Assembly: GCA_937927415.1 (NCBI GenBank) | Contig: CALBDS010000047.1 | Location: 1 to 64,000, forward strand | DNA from: an uncultured Rhodospirillaceae bacterium | Lineage (GTDB): Bacteria > Pseudomonadota > Alphaproteobacteria > Azospirillales > Azospirillaceae | DNA length: 64,000 bases | Direction: 5' to 3' | Part shown: piece by piece, positions 44,157 to 52,533 of the stretch | Position numbering within the stretch: the first letter of the stretch is position 1 | How the letters are laid out: each line of letters starts with the position of its first letter | Position numbers and translations under genes: made by a program | Notes under the pieces: generated by a model | Told to the model about the DNA's origin: nothing | What the model saw: only the letters and a program-made list of their open reading frames with translations | The model's database searches: none

Positions 44157-44717
44157 ATGACAATGATGTCTTTGGGACGGAATGGGGGCGTGCTGGCTGC
44201 CCTGCTGATGCTGGCTTCTGCCCCGGCCTGGGCGGGGGCTTTCACCTTGCGCAGCGATACCATCAGTGATGGGGGGGCGCTGACCAAGCGGCAGGAAGCC
44301 GCGGTGTTCGGCTGCAGCGGGGCCGGGGTGTCGCCCCATCTGGTGTGGAGCGGCGCACCGCAGGGCACGAAGAGCTTCGTGGTCACCGCCTATGACCCCG
44401 ATGCCCCGACCGGCTCCGGTTTCTGGCATTGGGGGGTCATCAACATTCCCGCCACCGCGACCGGCCTGCCGGAAGGGGCCAGCACCGGCGGGGCGCTGCC
44501 GACGGGGGCGATGCAGACCCGCAACGACGCCGGTTTCAACAGCTTCCTCGGACCATGCCCGCCGCCGGGACCGGCGCACCGTTATGTCTTCACCGTTCAC
44601 GCCCTGAAGACGGACCGGCTCGACCTGGATCCGCAGGCCAGCGGCGCCCTGGTGGGGTTCATGGTGCACATGAACAGCCTGGGCAAGGCGACGCTGACCG
44701 CCACGTACGGGCGCTGA
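44157..44717 (+). CDS. YbhB/YbcL-type PEBP-family protein, exported
   Basis: A 186-residue phosphatidylethanolamine-binding-protein (Raf kinase inhibitor-like) family member with a signal peptide (LAALLMLASAPAWAG). Family motifs are SPHLVWSGAPQGTKSFVVTAYDPDAP, FWHWGVINIPA, GPCPPPGPAHRYVFTVHAL. AAGAGGAG directly abuts the ATG at 44148, so the next ATG at 44157, 9 bases from it, is the better start. The biological role of bacterial YbhB-type proteins is not settled. It follows the AraC-type gene on the same strand. Confidence 0.9.
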   Translation: MTMMSLGRNGGVLAALLMLASAPAWAGAFTLRSDTISDGGALTKRQEAAVFGCSGAGVSPHLVWSGAPQGTKSFVVTAYDPDAPTGSGFWHWGVINIPATATGLPEGASTGGALPTGAMQTRNDAGFNSFLGPCPPPGPAHRYVFTVHALKTDRLDLDPQASGALVGFMVHMNSLGKATLTATYGR

Positions 44718-44766
44718 GACGTACAGGGGGTTCCCACACGTACGGGTGCGCGCACGTACACCCCGG

Positions 44767-45630
44767 TTACAGCCGGCCGTGCGCGAAATCCCAGTACAGG
44801 CGCCGGGCGGTGGCGGCCACCGGGCCGGCGCCAAGCTCGCGGTCTTCCACGCGGGTGACGGGGACCACCTTGGAATAGTTGCCGGTGGAAAACACCTCGT
44901 CCGCCGTGCGCAGGTCGTCGAGGGTGACGGTGCGTTCCTCCACCGTCATCCCCGCCCCGCGCAGCAGGCCGATGACGCGCTGGCGGGTGATGCCGTTGAG
45001 GAAGGTGCCGTTGGGGACCGGCGTCGCCACCACCCCGTTCTTGACGATGAACAGGTTGGCGGTGGCGAATTCGGCCACGTTGCCCAGCGGGTCCAGCATC
45101 ACGGCGTTGCCGAAGCCGCGCTCCTGCGCTTCCTTCAGCGCCAGCCCGGCGTTGGGGTAGAGGCAGGCGGCCTTGGCCTGGGTGGGGGCCGTGTCGGGCA
45201 GCGGGCGGCGGTAGCGGGACAGGCCGGCGGTAAAGCCGGTTGCCGCCGGCATCGGCGCCTCGTGCACGGTCAGCACGAAGCGGGTGCCCGACGGCTCGGG
45301 CATCACGAAGCCGGTTTCGCCATAAAACAGCGGGCGGATGTAAAGGGCGGCGTCGGCGGGGAAGCGGCGGATGCCCTCGCGGCACAGGGCCTCGATCTCT
45401 TCGGCCGTGTGGGTGGGGGCCAGACCCAGCGCCTGGGCCGAGCGCACCACGCGGGCGCAATGGCGGTCCAGATCGGGGGCAACACCTTCAAAGGCGCGGG
45501 CGCCGTCGAACACGATGGACGCCAGCCAGAAGGCATGAGTCATCGGCCCCATCACCGGCGGGTTGCCTTCCACCCATTCCCCATTGATCCAGGACAGGCT
45601 GCCGGCGGTGTCCGTGCCGTGGTGGGCCAT
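44767..45630 (-). CDS. ilvE: Branched-chain amino acid aminotransferase (class IV)
   Basis: A 287-residue fold-type IV PLP enzyme. The PLP lysine is expected in QAKAACLYPNAGLALKEA; the phosphate-binding region is AEFATANLFIVKNG and LNGITRQRVI, and DEVFSTGNYSKVVPV is a C-terminal family motif. It matches the short alphaproteobacterial branch of branched-chain aminotransferases, which interconvert Leu, Ile and Val with their keto acids. D-amino-acid transaminase or aminodeoxychorismate lyase are less likely alternatives. It stands alone. Confidence 0.85.
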   Translation of the reverse strand: MAHHGTDTAGSLSWINGEWVEGNPPVMGPMTHAFWLASIVFDGARAFEGVAPDLDRHCARVVRSAQALGLAPTHTAEEIEALCREGIRRFPADAALYIRPLFYGETGFVMPEPSGTRFVLTVHEAPMPAATGFTAGLSRYRRPLPDTAPTQAKAACLYPNAGLALKEAQERGFGNAVMLDPLGNVAEFATANLFIVKNGVVATPVPNGTFLNGITRQRVIGLLRGAGMTVEERTVTLDDLRTADEVFSTGNYSKVVPVTRVEDRELGAGPVAATARRLYWDFAHGRL

Positions 45631-45849
45631 GATGGAATCCTCCCTGAAGATTTTGTTTGGGGAGGCGAAGATAGCCCGTCCTGCCCAGATCTGTCCTATC
45701 CTTGACGCCGCCCGCTCGGTAACATTTTGATGGCGATGCGCAGGGGGCGATGGAGTTCGGGACGTGGGCTCCAGGCCGACTCGCCACCGGCTCGACGCTC
45801 CTGCGTTCGCCAGGAAGGATCAATCCGGTGCAATAGGCGCGAAACGGTG

Positions 45850-45875
45850 CTGTAAAGCCCGACATCGGGCTTTAC
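45850..45875 (-). terminator. Palindromic terminator overlapping a stop codon
   Basis: TAAAGCCCGA and TCGGGCTTTA (45853-45874) form a perfect 10-base stem around a 2-base centre. On the minus strand it contains the TAA stop of the chemoreceptor gene and ends in a short A/T run. Confidence 0.6.
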
Positions 45876-47146
45876 GCCCGCCCCAGCGCGTCCCGCGCCG
45901 CCCGCCCGGCGTCGGCGATGCGGTCGAGGGCGGCGGCGGCGGTGCTCACCCGGCGGGCGATATCCTCGTGAAAGCCGGTGGCGCCGGACAGGGCTTCCGT
46001 CGCACCGTTCAGCCCGGCGGCCAGCCGCGCCAGATCGTCCAGCCGGCGGCGGCTGTCATCGCCGCAGCGGGCATAATCGGCGGCAATGGCGGCGATGCGG
46101 TCGCTGATGGTGGACAGCAGCGCGGTTTCCGCCTCTTCCCGCGCGGCGGAATGGTCGTCGATCTGGGTGCCGATCACCTGCTGCATCCGGGCCAACCCGG
46201 CGCGGATGCTTTCCACCGCCGCGTTGCACTGGCGGGCCAGATCACGCACCTCGTTGGCCACCACCCGGAAGCCGTGGCCGAATTCCCCGGCTCGCGTGGC
46301 CTCGATGGCGGCGTTCAGCGCCAGCATGTTGGTGGCGGCCATGATGCGGGTGACACCGGCAATGGACTCGTCCAACTGGCGGGCCTCGCTCACGATCTGG
46401 TCGAAGCGGGTGCGGTCGGCCGCACTGTCTTCGTGCCGCCGGGCCAGATGGGCGCGCAGATTCTTGAGCAGGGTTTCGCCGTCGGCACCACCGGGGACAT
46501 TCCCCCCATCCGCCGGCCCGACGGTCCCCAGCGCCGCCGCCAGATCGCCGCACAGCCGGTCCAGCCCTTCCAGCCGGTCGGCGATGCCGCGGGCCGCGGC
46601 CTGCGCCGATTCGGTGACCGAACGCAGGGCATCGCCCGCCTGACGGCAATCATCGGGCAAGCGGGCCAAAGCATCGGCCACCGCGGCCGGGGGCTGCCCC
46701 GCCGATTCGGCCAGCCGCAGCCGGGCGGCGAACAGGGCCGGCAGGCCATCCAGCGGCTCCCGCACGCCACGGCTCTGCAACAGGGCGCGCCACGCCCGCG
46801 CATCCTCATCGAACAGGCGGACCATCTGGTCGGCCTCCGCCCGCGTCATGGTGCGCCCGCCCAGGCTCAGCCGTTCCGGCGGCAGAAAGTTGAACAGGGT
46901 GGTGACGGAGGTCCGCCGCGTTTCCAGCACATAATATTGCGCCGCCATCACCGCGACGATCAGGCAGATCATGCCCAGGGCTGCCGCCGGTCCCTCCGGC
47001 ACGCCAAGGGAATCGAGCGTGGAGCGCCACAGCGGGTTGAAGATCACGACGATCAGGAACATCGGCAGCCCGATCATCAGCAGCAGCATGGCTTGCGCCT
47101 GAAAGAAGCCGCGCCCGATGATGTGGTTTCCGTTCGCGTCCGACAT
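45872..47146 (-). CDS. Methyl-accepting-type receptor without periplasmic domain
   Basis: A 424-residue protein. Two adjacent membrane spans (about residues 18-41 and 55-75) are joined by a short loop, so there is no real periplasmic sensor. A helical segment follows (about 90-235, TMTRAEADQMVRLFDEDARAWRALLQSRG) that may sense internally. The signalling tip ATNMLALNAAIEATRAGEFG...GFRVVANEVRDLARQ is shorter and more divergent than in the other receptors here. The C-terminal helices have no methylation or CheR-binding motif I can point to. It may signal to a kinase outside the main chemotaxis array. Confidence 0.85.
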   Translation of the reverse strand: MSDANGNHIIGRGFFQAQAMLLLMIGLPMFLIVVIFNPLWRSTLDSLGVPEGPAAALGMICLIVAVMAAQYYVLETRRTSVTTLFNFLPPERLSLGGRTMTRAEADQMVRLFDEDARAWRALLQSRGVREPLDGLPALFAARLRLAESAGQPPAAVADALARLPDDCRQAGDALRSVTESAQAAARGIADRLEGLDRLCGDLAAALGTVGPADGGNVPGGADGETLLKNLRAHLARRHEDSAADRTRFDQIVSEARQLDESIAGVTRIMAATNMLALNAAIEATRAGEFGHGFRVVANEVRDLARQCNAAVESIRAGLARMQQVIGTQIDDHSAAREEAETALLSTISDRIAAIAADYARCGDDSRRRLDDLARLAAGLNGATEALSGATGFHEDIARRVSTAAAALDRIADAGRAARDALGRA

Positions 47147-47337
47147 CCCTTCGGTCCCCCCTGCATCCCCGATGCGACAGTGGCAGCAAAAAAACTCCGA
47201 ACGAATCCATGCGATCCGCCCGGCCGTTCTTTTTTGCGAGAAACAGAAAAGAAAGCGTAAACTTTCGTTACCGTTCCTGTCCTACTTTCGCATCAGGCCT
47301 GCCGGGGGCGGGGCAAGGCTCCCGGATATGAGGCCCA

Positions 47338-47880
47338 TCACGGCGCACGCTCCCGCCCGGTCGTGGTGTTCCATTGGGTGGTGCTCTGCCGCTGATAGAC
47401 GGGCGGCACGGAGCCGGGCGGCGGCGACACCCGCAAGGTGCCCAGGGTGCCGGTGGGATACGGGCTTTCCGGCACGCTGGCACCACTGCCCATCGGCCCA
47501 TCCCCGGAGGCGCCGTAGCCGCCGGTGGTTCCGGGGCGGGACAGGGGCTGGCCGGCGCGCCGGGTCGCCTCCGCGGCTTCCGCCGCCGTCCCCGACTGGG
47601 CGCGGGCGGTGGCCACCTCGGCATCGGCGCGGGCCTCTTCGGCCAGACGGTGGGCGGTGTCGTTGTCGGCGTTGCGGGTGGCATTGTCGGCCGCCACCAG
47701 CTTGTCACGGGCGCGCTGCAGCTCGGCCGGCGCGTAACGCTGGGCACCGGCCAGCTCGGCGCTGGCGATGGCTTCTTCGGCGGCCCCCAATTGGGCGATG
47801 GGCGGCGCCGTTCCGGCGCAGGCGGCAAGCCCGAGAGAGGCGGCGAAGGCCACCGCCGGCAGGGCACGGACGGGTGTCAT
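47338..47880 (-). CDS. DUF4398-like lipoprotein
   Basis: A 180-residue lipoprotein: signal with lipobox LGLAAC (Cys about 20), then an alanine-rich helical stretch (QLGAAEEAIASAELAGAQRYAPAELQRARDKLVAADNATRN) typical of DUF4398 proteins, which are often found beside OmpA-like proteins, and a Gly/Pro/Ser/Thr-rich tail of about 75 residues. It is the last of three minus-strand genes for small exported proteins. The reading frame stays open far upstream, but the lipobox fixes the start at 47880. Confidence 0.8.
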   Translation of the reverse strand: MTPVRALPAVAFAASLGLAACAGTAPPIAQLGAAEEAIASAELAGAQRYAPAELQRARDKLVAADNATRNADNDTAHRLAEEARADAEVATARAQSGTAAEAAEATRRAGQPLSRPGTTGGYGASGDGPMGSGASVPESPYPTGTLGTLRVSPPPGSVPPVYQRQSTTQWNTTTGRERAP

Positions 47881-47897
47881 GTCATCTCCTGAACGGG

Positions 47898-48170
47898 TCA
47901 ATGTGGGTGGGCGGTGGACGGCGCCATCTCCGGGGCCGGGGGATTGTCCGGCGGCGGAATCGGGATGGGCCGCAACGGCTCGCTCATCGGCGGACGGGAG
48001 GGATCGTCCGGCAGGTCCGGCGGCAGGGGCGGCGCATCGGGGGCCGGTGTCGGGGGAATGGGCGGATGGGGTCCGGCCCGGTACGGCAGGCCCGTATGCG
48101 CAAAGCCGGCGTGCAGAAGGCCGGTCGCATTGCGGTATTCGGGCAGGTAATCGGACGTGTAGCAGCTCAT
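47898..48170 (-). CDS. Proline-rich hypothetical protein, 90 aa
   Basis: No family recognised. The first 33 residues (MSCYTSDYLPEYRNATGLLHAGFAHTG region) are aromatic and polar; the rest is about one-third proline (PPIPPTPAPDAPPLPPDLPDD). No signal peptide is seen. It lies 3 bases after the upstream gene and 17 before the lipoprotein gene, all on the minus strand, which supports a real operon member. Confidence 0.55.
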   Translation of the reverse strand: MSCYTSDYLPEYRNATGLLHAGFAHTGLPYRAGPHPPIPPTPAPDAPPLPPDLPDDPSRPPMSEPLRPIPIPPPDNPPAPEMAPSTAHPH

Positions 48171-48173
48171 GAG

Positions 48174-48701
48174 TCACCCTCCCGATCCGGAACGGGGAGT
48201 GGAGCCCCCTCCGGGCGTCAATGTGCGGACCTGTTGCAGGGTGGACAGGCAGCGGGCCTCATCCCCCTCGTCGGCGGCGGCGCGGGCCGCCATGACCAAC
48301 GATGCGATCTGTGCCCGCCGCGCCGCGTCGGTCATGCCGGTATCGTCGGCGGAAGCGCCGGTGCCGGGGACCGGACGCACCGCCGGGGCGGTGGGCATGG
48401 CAGCCCCGGCTTCCGGCGGTGGGGCGATGACGCCGCCGTCGCCGGTGGACGGCGGGGCGACCACCCCGCCCGAACGCGCCAGCCGCTCGCTGGAAACACT
48501 GCCCCCCGACGCACCGTCGCCGGTCGGCGCACCGGGGGCGGTGCTGCCCGCCGTGGGCGGGGTGGGTTCCAGATCCAGCGCCGCGGCCAGCCGGTCCACC
48601 TGATCCCGGCAGGTCTGCGCCGCGGACGGGACGGCGGCCAGCGCCACCACGGCGGCGCAGGCAAGGGGTAAGAACGGCAGCGACAAAAACGGTGGCGCCA
48701 T
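48174..48701 (-). CDS. Exported Ala/Pro/Gly-rich hypothetical protein
   Basis: A 175-residue protein with a signal peptide (MAPPFLSLPFLPLACAAVVALAAVPSAAQ) and two cysteines (CRDQVDRLAAALDL near the mature N-terminus and DEARCLSTLQQVRTL near the end) around a long disordered Pro/Gly/Ala centre. The C-terminal helical part (ARRAQIASLVMAARAAADEGDEARCLSTLQ) may pair with the N-terminal helix through a disulfide. GGGAGG before the ATG supports this start. First gene of the three-gene run. Confidence 0.7.
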   Translation of the reverse strand: MAPPFLSLPFLPLACAAVVALAAVPSAAQTCRDQVDRLAAALDLEPTPPTAGSTAPGAPTGDGASGGSVSSERLARSGGVVAPPSTGDGGVIAPPPEAGAAMPTAPAVRPVPGTGASADDTGMTDAARRAQIASLVMAARAAADEGDEARCLSTLQQVRTLTPGGGSTPRSGSGG

Positions 48702-48873
48702 GACGAAAGCCTCCCGTTGCAGGGGGAACCCTTGTTCAAACCGCCGGACCGGCCTCCGGGTTCCCACCCCTGCCCGCCTTTGGTCCCCGTCTGGCGTCCG
48801 GCCAAGCGGTGCGTTAGGGTTGCCCCCTTTCGCGGAAAGCCGCCTTTTTCCCTTTGCGCATGGTTTGGCACCG

Positions 48874-49782
48874 ATGATCGCTTCCCTCGCCGCCCTGGGC
48901 GCTGCGTTGTGTTGGGCTGCCGGCGGGCTGATCGCCGTGGCGCCGGTGCGGGCCTTGGGGCCGCTGGCCTTCAACCGGCTGCGCATGACCGTGGTCGGGC
49001 TGATGCTGGCCGTTGCCGCCACCGCGCTCGGCCGCTGGGGCGGGCTGGACGCCGGACAGGTGGCGGTGCTGGCGGTGTCGGGGCTGGTGGGGGTGGTTCT
49101 GGGGGACACCGCCCTGTTCTGGGCGCTGGCCCGCATCGGTCCGCGGCGCAACGCCGTTCTGTTCGCCACCAACGCGCCGATGACGGCCCTGCTGGGCTGG
49201 ATGTTCCTGGGCGAGGCGTTGGGGGTGGGGGCGCTGGGGGGGATCGCCCTGACCACCGCCGGGGTGATGCTGGCGGTGGTGTTCCGTCTGGCCCCGGCCC
49301 AGAGCGACAGCCCCGGACTGCACGCCTGGGAATGGGTGAACGGCTCGCTGGCCGCGGGCATCGCGGCGGGGTTGGTGGCCGCCCTGTGCCAGGCCGCCGG
49401 GTCGGTGATCGCGCGGCCGGTCATGGCGGCCGGCACCGATCCGCTGGCCGCCGCCGCCGTGCGGGTGGCCACCGCCGCGCTGGCGCTTCAGGCCGCCACC
49501 CTGCTGCCCGGCGGGCGGGCATCGCTGGCCCCGGCGTTCCGCGAACCGCGGATCCTGGGGCTGGTGCTGCTCAACGGCGCCATCGGGCTGGGGCTGGGCA
49601 TGACGCTGCTGATGGTGGGGCTGGCCCACGGATCCGCGGGTGTGGTCGCCACCCTGTCGGCCACCAGCCCGGTGCTGATGCTGCCGCTGCTGTGGGCGGT
49701 GACCGGCAAGCCCGCACCCCCCGGCGCCTGGGCCGGGGCCATCCTGGCGGTGGCGGGGGTGGCGCTGGTGCTGAACCGATAG
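48874..49782 (+). CDS. EamA-family (DMT) transporter
   Basis: A 302-residue inner-membrane protein with ten expected spans arranged as two EamA halves (first half ends near residue 150, second starts GSLAAGIAAGLVAALCQAAGSVI). Motifs such as ALFWALARIGPRRNAVLFATNAPMTALLGWMFLGE and ATLSATSPVLMLPLLWAV match drug/metabolite exporters. The substrate cannot be inferred. The longer open frame upstream overlaps the divergent exported-protein gene and is discarded. Confidence 0.88.
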   Translation: MIASLAALGAALCWAAGGLIAVAPVRALGPLAFNRLRMTVVGLMLAVAATALGRWGGLDAGQVAVLAVSGLVGVVLGDTALFWALARIGPRRNAVLFATNAPMTALLGWMFLGEALGVGALGGIALTTAGVMLAVVFRLAPAQSDSPGLHAWEWVNGSLAAGIAAGLVAALCQAAGSVIARPVMAAGTDPLAAAAVRVATAALALQAATLLPGGRASLAPAFREPRILGLVLLNGAIGLGLGMTLLMVGLAHGSAGVVATLSATSPVLMLPLLWAVTGKPAPPGAWAGAILAVAGVALVLNR

Positions 49783-49789
49783 GGGGAAG

Positions 49790-50719
49790 TCAGTCCGGCG
49801 CCAGGAAATACACCTTGCGCAGGCGCAGCAGGCTTTTGTCGTCTTCACTCAGCCGATCGTACTGAGCCAGCCAGAGATCAAGAAAGCGGTCCAGATCGAT
49901 CAGTTCCACATGCGCTGTCCCGCTGCGCGCCTCCCGCACCGCATCGCTCGTGAAGCCATGGGTGGAAACGAACAGGCCGACCTCCCGGTCGGGACGGACG
50001 ATGCCGCGCAGGGCCGCAATCTCATCCCGCGAGGCTTTGTCCTTGCGATGCTTGACCTGAACCCGCATGTGCGGTGTGCCGATCCCGAGGGGATCGCGGT
50101 AAGCCAGGATATCCGTTCCCCCGTCCGGCCCCTTGGGTGCAACGTACGGCGTTGTATAGCCCATTCCCCGCAGCAGGGCGGCCACCAAATCCTGCATCTC
50201 ATAGGGGCCGAGCGCCTGGATATAATCGACGATTTCCTGCTTGGCCTGCGCCTCTGCCGTTTCAAAGACAAACGAGCGTTCGATTCGGTCAGGATCTTTC
50301 GTATCCAACTCGCCGCGCACGTCCTCCGACGGGATCCCGTCAACGCTCACATCGGCGGCAACCGCATCGACCCGTTGGGCACGCCATACGCGATACGCCC
50401 GCATCGCCCGATCCAGCATCTCGTCCGGTGGCAGGGTCATCGCCGCCCTGCCTTCGGGTGTCAGCCACCACATGCCTCCGGCCTTTTTCAGAAAGCCGGC
50501 CTTCACGCAGTCTACCGAATAGAAATGCAGCACCGACTGCCAACGCACATAACCGGATTTCTCATAAACCTGCCGGTCGTAATCCTGCAAATCCACCCGC
50601 CGCTCGACCTCTCGGAAAAGGTCTTTCAGGCGCATGTTGCCCCCCACGCCGTCGAGAGCCTCAAAGGCAGCCCTGAGCAGGACAGCGGCGCGTTTTCGGG
50701 ATGTTGGTTTGGTCGACAT
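49790..50719 (-). CDS. Mrr-type restriction endonuclease-like protein
   Basis: A 309-residue protein with an N-terminal winged-helix region (about residues 10-100, WQSVLHFYSVDCVKAGFLKKAGGMWWLTPEGRAAM) and a C-terminal Mrr_cat PD-(D/E)xK nuclease: LVAALLRGMGYTTPYVAPKGPDGGTDILAYRD and MRVQVKHRKDKAS give the Asp and QxK residues. Mrr enzymes are type IV systems that cut modified DNA, or DNA-damage related nucleases. It is alone, without a methyltransferase. The ATG at 50719 (MSTKPTSRKR) is chosen over one 4 codons earlier. Confidence 0.88.
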   Translation of the reverse strand: MSTKPTSRKRAAVLLRAAFEALDGVGGNMRLKDLFREVERRVDLQDYDRQVYEKSGYVRWQSVLHFYSVDCVKAGFLKKAGGMWWLTPEGRAAMTLPPDEMLDRAMRAYRVWRAQRVDAVAADVSVDGIPSEDVRGELDTKDPDRIERSFVFETAEAQAKQEIVDYIQALGPYEMQDLVAALLRGMGYTTPYVAPKGPDGGTDILAYRDPLGIGTPHMRVQVKHRKDKASRDEIAALRGIVRPDREVGLFVSTHGFTSDAVREARSGTAHVELIDLDRFLDLWLAQYDRLSEDDKSLLRLRKVYFLAPD

Positions 50720-50753
50720 GCCCGCGATCATTGCAAAGAAGGAGCCGCGGTGT

Positions 50754-51113
50754 CTACCGCGGCTGCGCGCCCAGATCCTCGAACATCAAGGTGGAGTCCT
50801 TGCGGGTGAAGCGGCCCTTGCCGTTCACGGTCAGCGGCGGCGTTCCCAGTTGGGGCTGGAAGGTGGCGGCGTAATAGCAATCATACTGCCGCGCCTGGGT
50901 CTTGTTGGTGACGCAGCCCTGCTTGCGGAACACGTCGAACTGGCGGAAGGGAACGCGGCTGGCCTCCAGCTTGCGGCGGGTCGCGTTCTCCACCACGGTG
51001 CGCATCTCGCCTTCCGACGGCTCGTCGGAGCACGCCGCCAGCGGCAGGGCGCACAGCAGCACCAGCATCATCCGTCCGGCCAGGGTCCGCCCCCCAACCG
51101 TCATAGGCACCAT
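50754..51113 (-). CDS. Small lipoprotein, unknown function
   Basis: A 119-residue protein with a lipoprotein signal (LVLLCALPLAACSDEP, Cys about 28). The mature part has two Cys (KQGCVTNKT and QYDCYYAATF) that could form a disulfide and a beta-rich C-terminus (PPLTVNGKGRFTRKDSTLMFEDL). GGGAGG stands 5-6 bases before the ATG at 51113, favouring it over the inner ATG at 51104. No family recognised. It precedes the Mrr-like gene on the same strand. Confidence 0.75.
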   Translation of the reverse strand: MVPMTVGGRTLAGRMMLVLLCALPLAACSDEPSEGEMRTVVENATRRKLEASRVPFRQFDVFRKQGCVTNKTQARQYDCYYAATFQPQLGTPPLTVNGKGRFTRKDSTLMFEDLGAQPR

Positions 51114-51285
51114 CGTTCCCTCCCTCTTTTTAACCGATTTCTCCTAACATCATGGCTGATCGGCGTTAAAGATGCGGTAACGTCCGCGATCCAGCTTGAC
51201 GAACCGCGCCGTTTGGGAAATGAGACTCTTGTTAAGGATCCTAATACTCCCCATTCACAGTTGACCGGCAGAGGACCCTCGCGTT

Positions 51286-52533
51286 TTGGACCCACAGGAA
51301 TTGGGACAAGCCATCGCCCGGCATCGGCTTTACCTGGAAGGGCGGCCCAATGGCCGGCTTCTGGTGGTAAAATCGGCCGATCTGGCGGGCTATGACCTGT
51401 CGGGGCTGATCCTCTCCGAATCCATGATGACCGGGGTCAATCTGGCCCGCGCCAAGCTGCGCTCCACGGTGTTCGACCGCGCCGACCTGTTCGGGGCCAA
51501 TCTGGCATCCGCCGACCTGACCGAAGCCTCGCTGGTAGGGGCCGACGTGCGGGGGGCCAATTTCATGCGCGCCTGCCTGCGCGGGGCGGTGTTCGTGCGC
51601 GCCGACCTGCGCCCCGGCCAGTTGGTCTATTGGACCAAGCAGCGGCGGCAGGCGGAAACGCCGACCCGCATGAACCACGCCGAACTGACCGCCGCCGATT
51701 TCCGCGACGCCGACCTGACGGGGGCGGACCTGTCGCACGCCAACCTGCGCGGGGCGGATTTCCGCAACAGCAAGATGTTCTCCACCAACCTCGACGGCGC
51801 CGACCTGTCGGAGGCCAACTTCACCGCCGCCCGCATGAAGGGGGCGTTGCTGAACAACTGTCTGGTGGACAAGGCCATCTTCCACAACGCCGACATCCGC
51901 GATGGCGAACTGCGCAACGTGGACATGAGCAAGGCGCTGTGGGAAGGCGCCCTGCTAGAAGGGGCGGTGTTCCACCGCAACCGCGACCAGCTGTCGGACG
52001 AGACCCGTGCCCAGTTGGACGATCATGTCACCTGGATCAATTCCCTGGGCACCAAGGGCCGGCGGTTCGACGCCCGCGGCTCCGACATGTCGGGGGTCGA
52101 TCTGGAAGCCACCGACCTCAGCGGGGCGGTGCTGTCGGGCTGTTCGCTGAAGAACGCCAATTTCCGCGAATGCCGGCTGCAGATGGTCGATCTGTCGGGC
52201 GCCAACCTGTCGGGGGCCAATCTGGAGGAATCCGACATGACCGGCGCCAATCTGCGCGCCTGCGACCTGACCGGCGCGCGGCTGCGCAATGTGAAGCTGT
52301 CGCCGCTGCCGCTGCGCGGAGTGGATGGGCAGTTGTCGGGGCGGGAATGGCCCGCCGATCTGACCGCTGCCATCCTGGCCGAAGCCGACCTGCGCGGCGC
52401 CGACCTGCGCCGGGCGCGCATGGCCGGGGCCATTCTCGATTACTGCAATCTGGCGGGTGCCGACCTGCGCGAGGCGGAGATCGAACGCGCCGACGCCCAG
52501 CGCACCACCCTGCTGCACGCCAAACGCTATTGA
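51286..52533 (+). CDS. Pentapeptide-repeat protein
   Basis: A 415-residue protein made mostly of A(D/N)LxG-type pentapeptide repeats, in two blocks (about residues 30-225 and 265-410), split by a helical, charged segment (HRNRDQLSDETRAQLDDHVTWINSLG). The first 28 residues are non-repeat (ELGQAIARHRLYLEGRPNGR). The start is TTG at 51286, about 10 bases after GAGG; there is no ATG before residue 46. Such repeats form a right-handed quadrilateral beta-helix; functions vary from scaffold to gyrase protection. The stop overlaps the next start (TGATG). Confidence 0.9.
   Translation: MDPQELGQAIARHRLYLEGRPNGRLLVVKSADLAGYDLSGLILSESMMTGVNLARAKLRSTVFDRADLFGANLASADLTEASLVGADVRGANFMRACLRGAVFVRADLRPGQLVYWTKQRRQAETPTRMNHAELTAADFRDADLTGADLSHANLRGADFRNSKMFSTNLDGADLSEANFTAARMKGALLNNCLVDKAIFHNADIRDGELRNVDMSKALWEGALLEGAVFHRNRDQLSDETRAQLDDHVTWINSLGTKGRRFDARGSDMSGVDLEATDLSGAVLSGCSLKNANFRECRLQMVDLSGANLSGANLEESDMTGANLRACDLTGARLRNVKLSPLPLRGVDGQLSGREWPADLTAAILAEADLRGADLRRARMAGAILDYCNLAGADLREAEIERADAQRTTLLHAKRY

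Noticed and set aside
48174..49472. A 432-codon minus-strand frame covering the exported protein
   Set aside because: Only the part from 48701 has a signal peptide and ribosome site; the rest is antisense to the EamA transporter.
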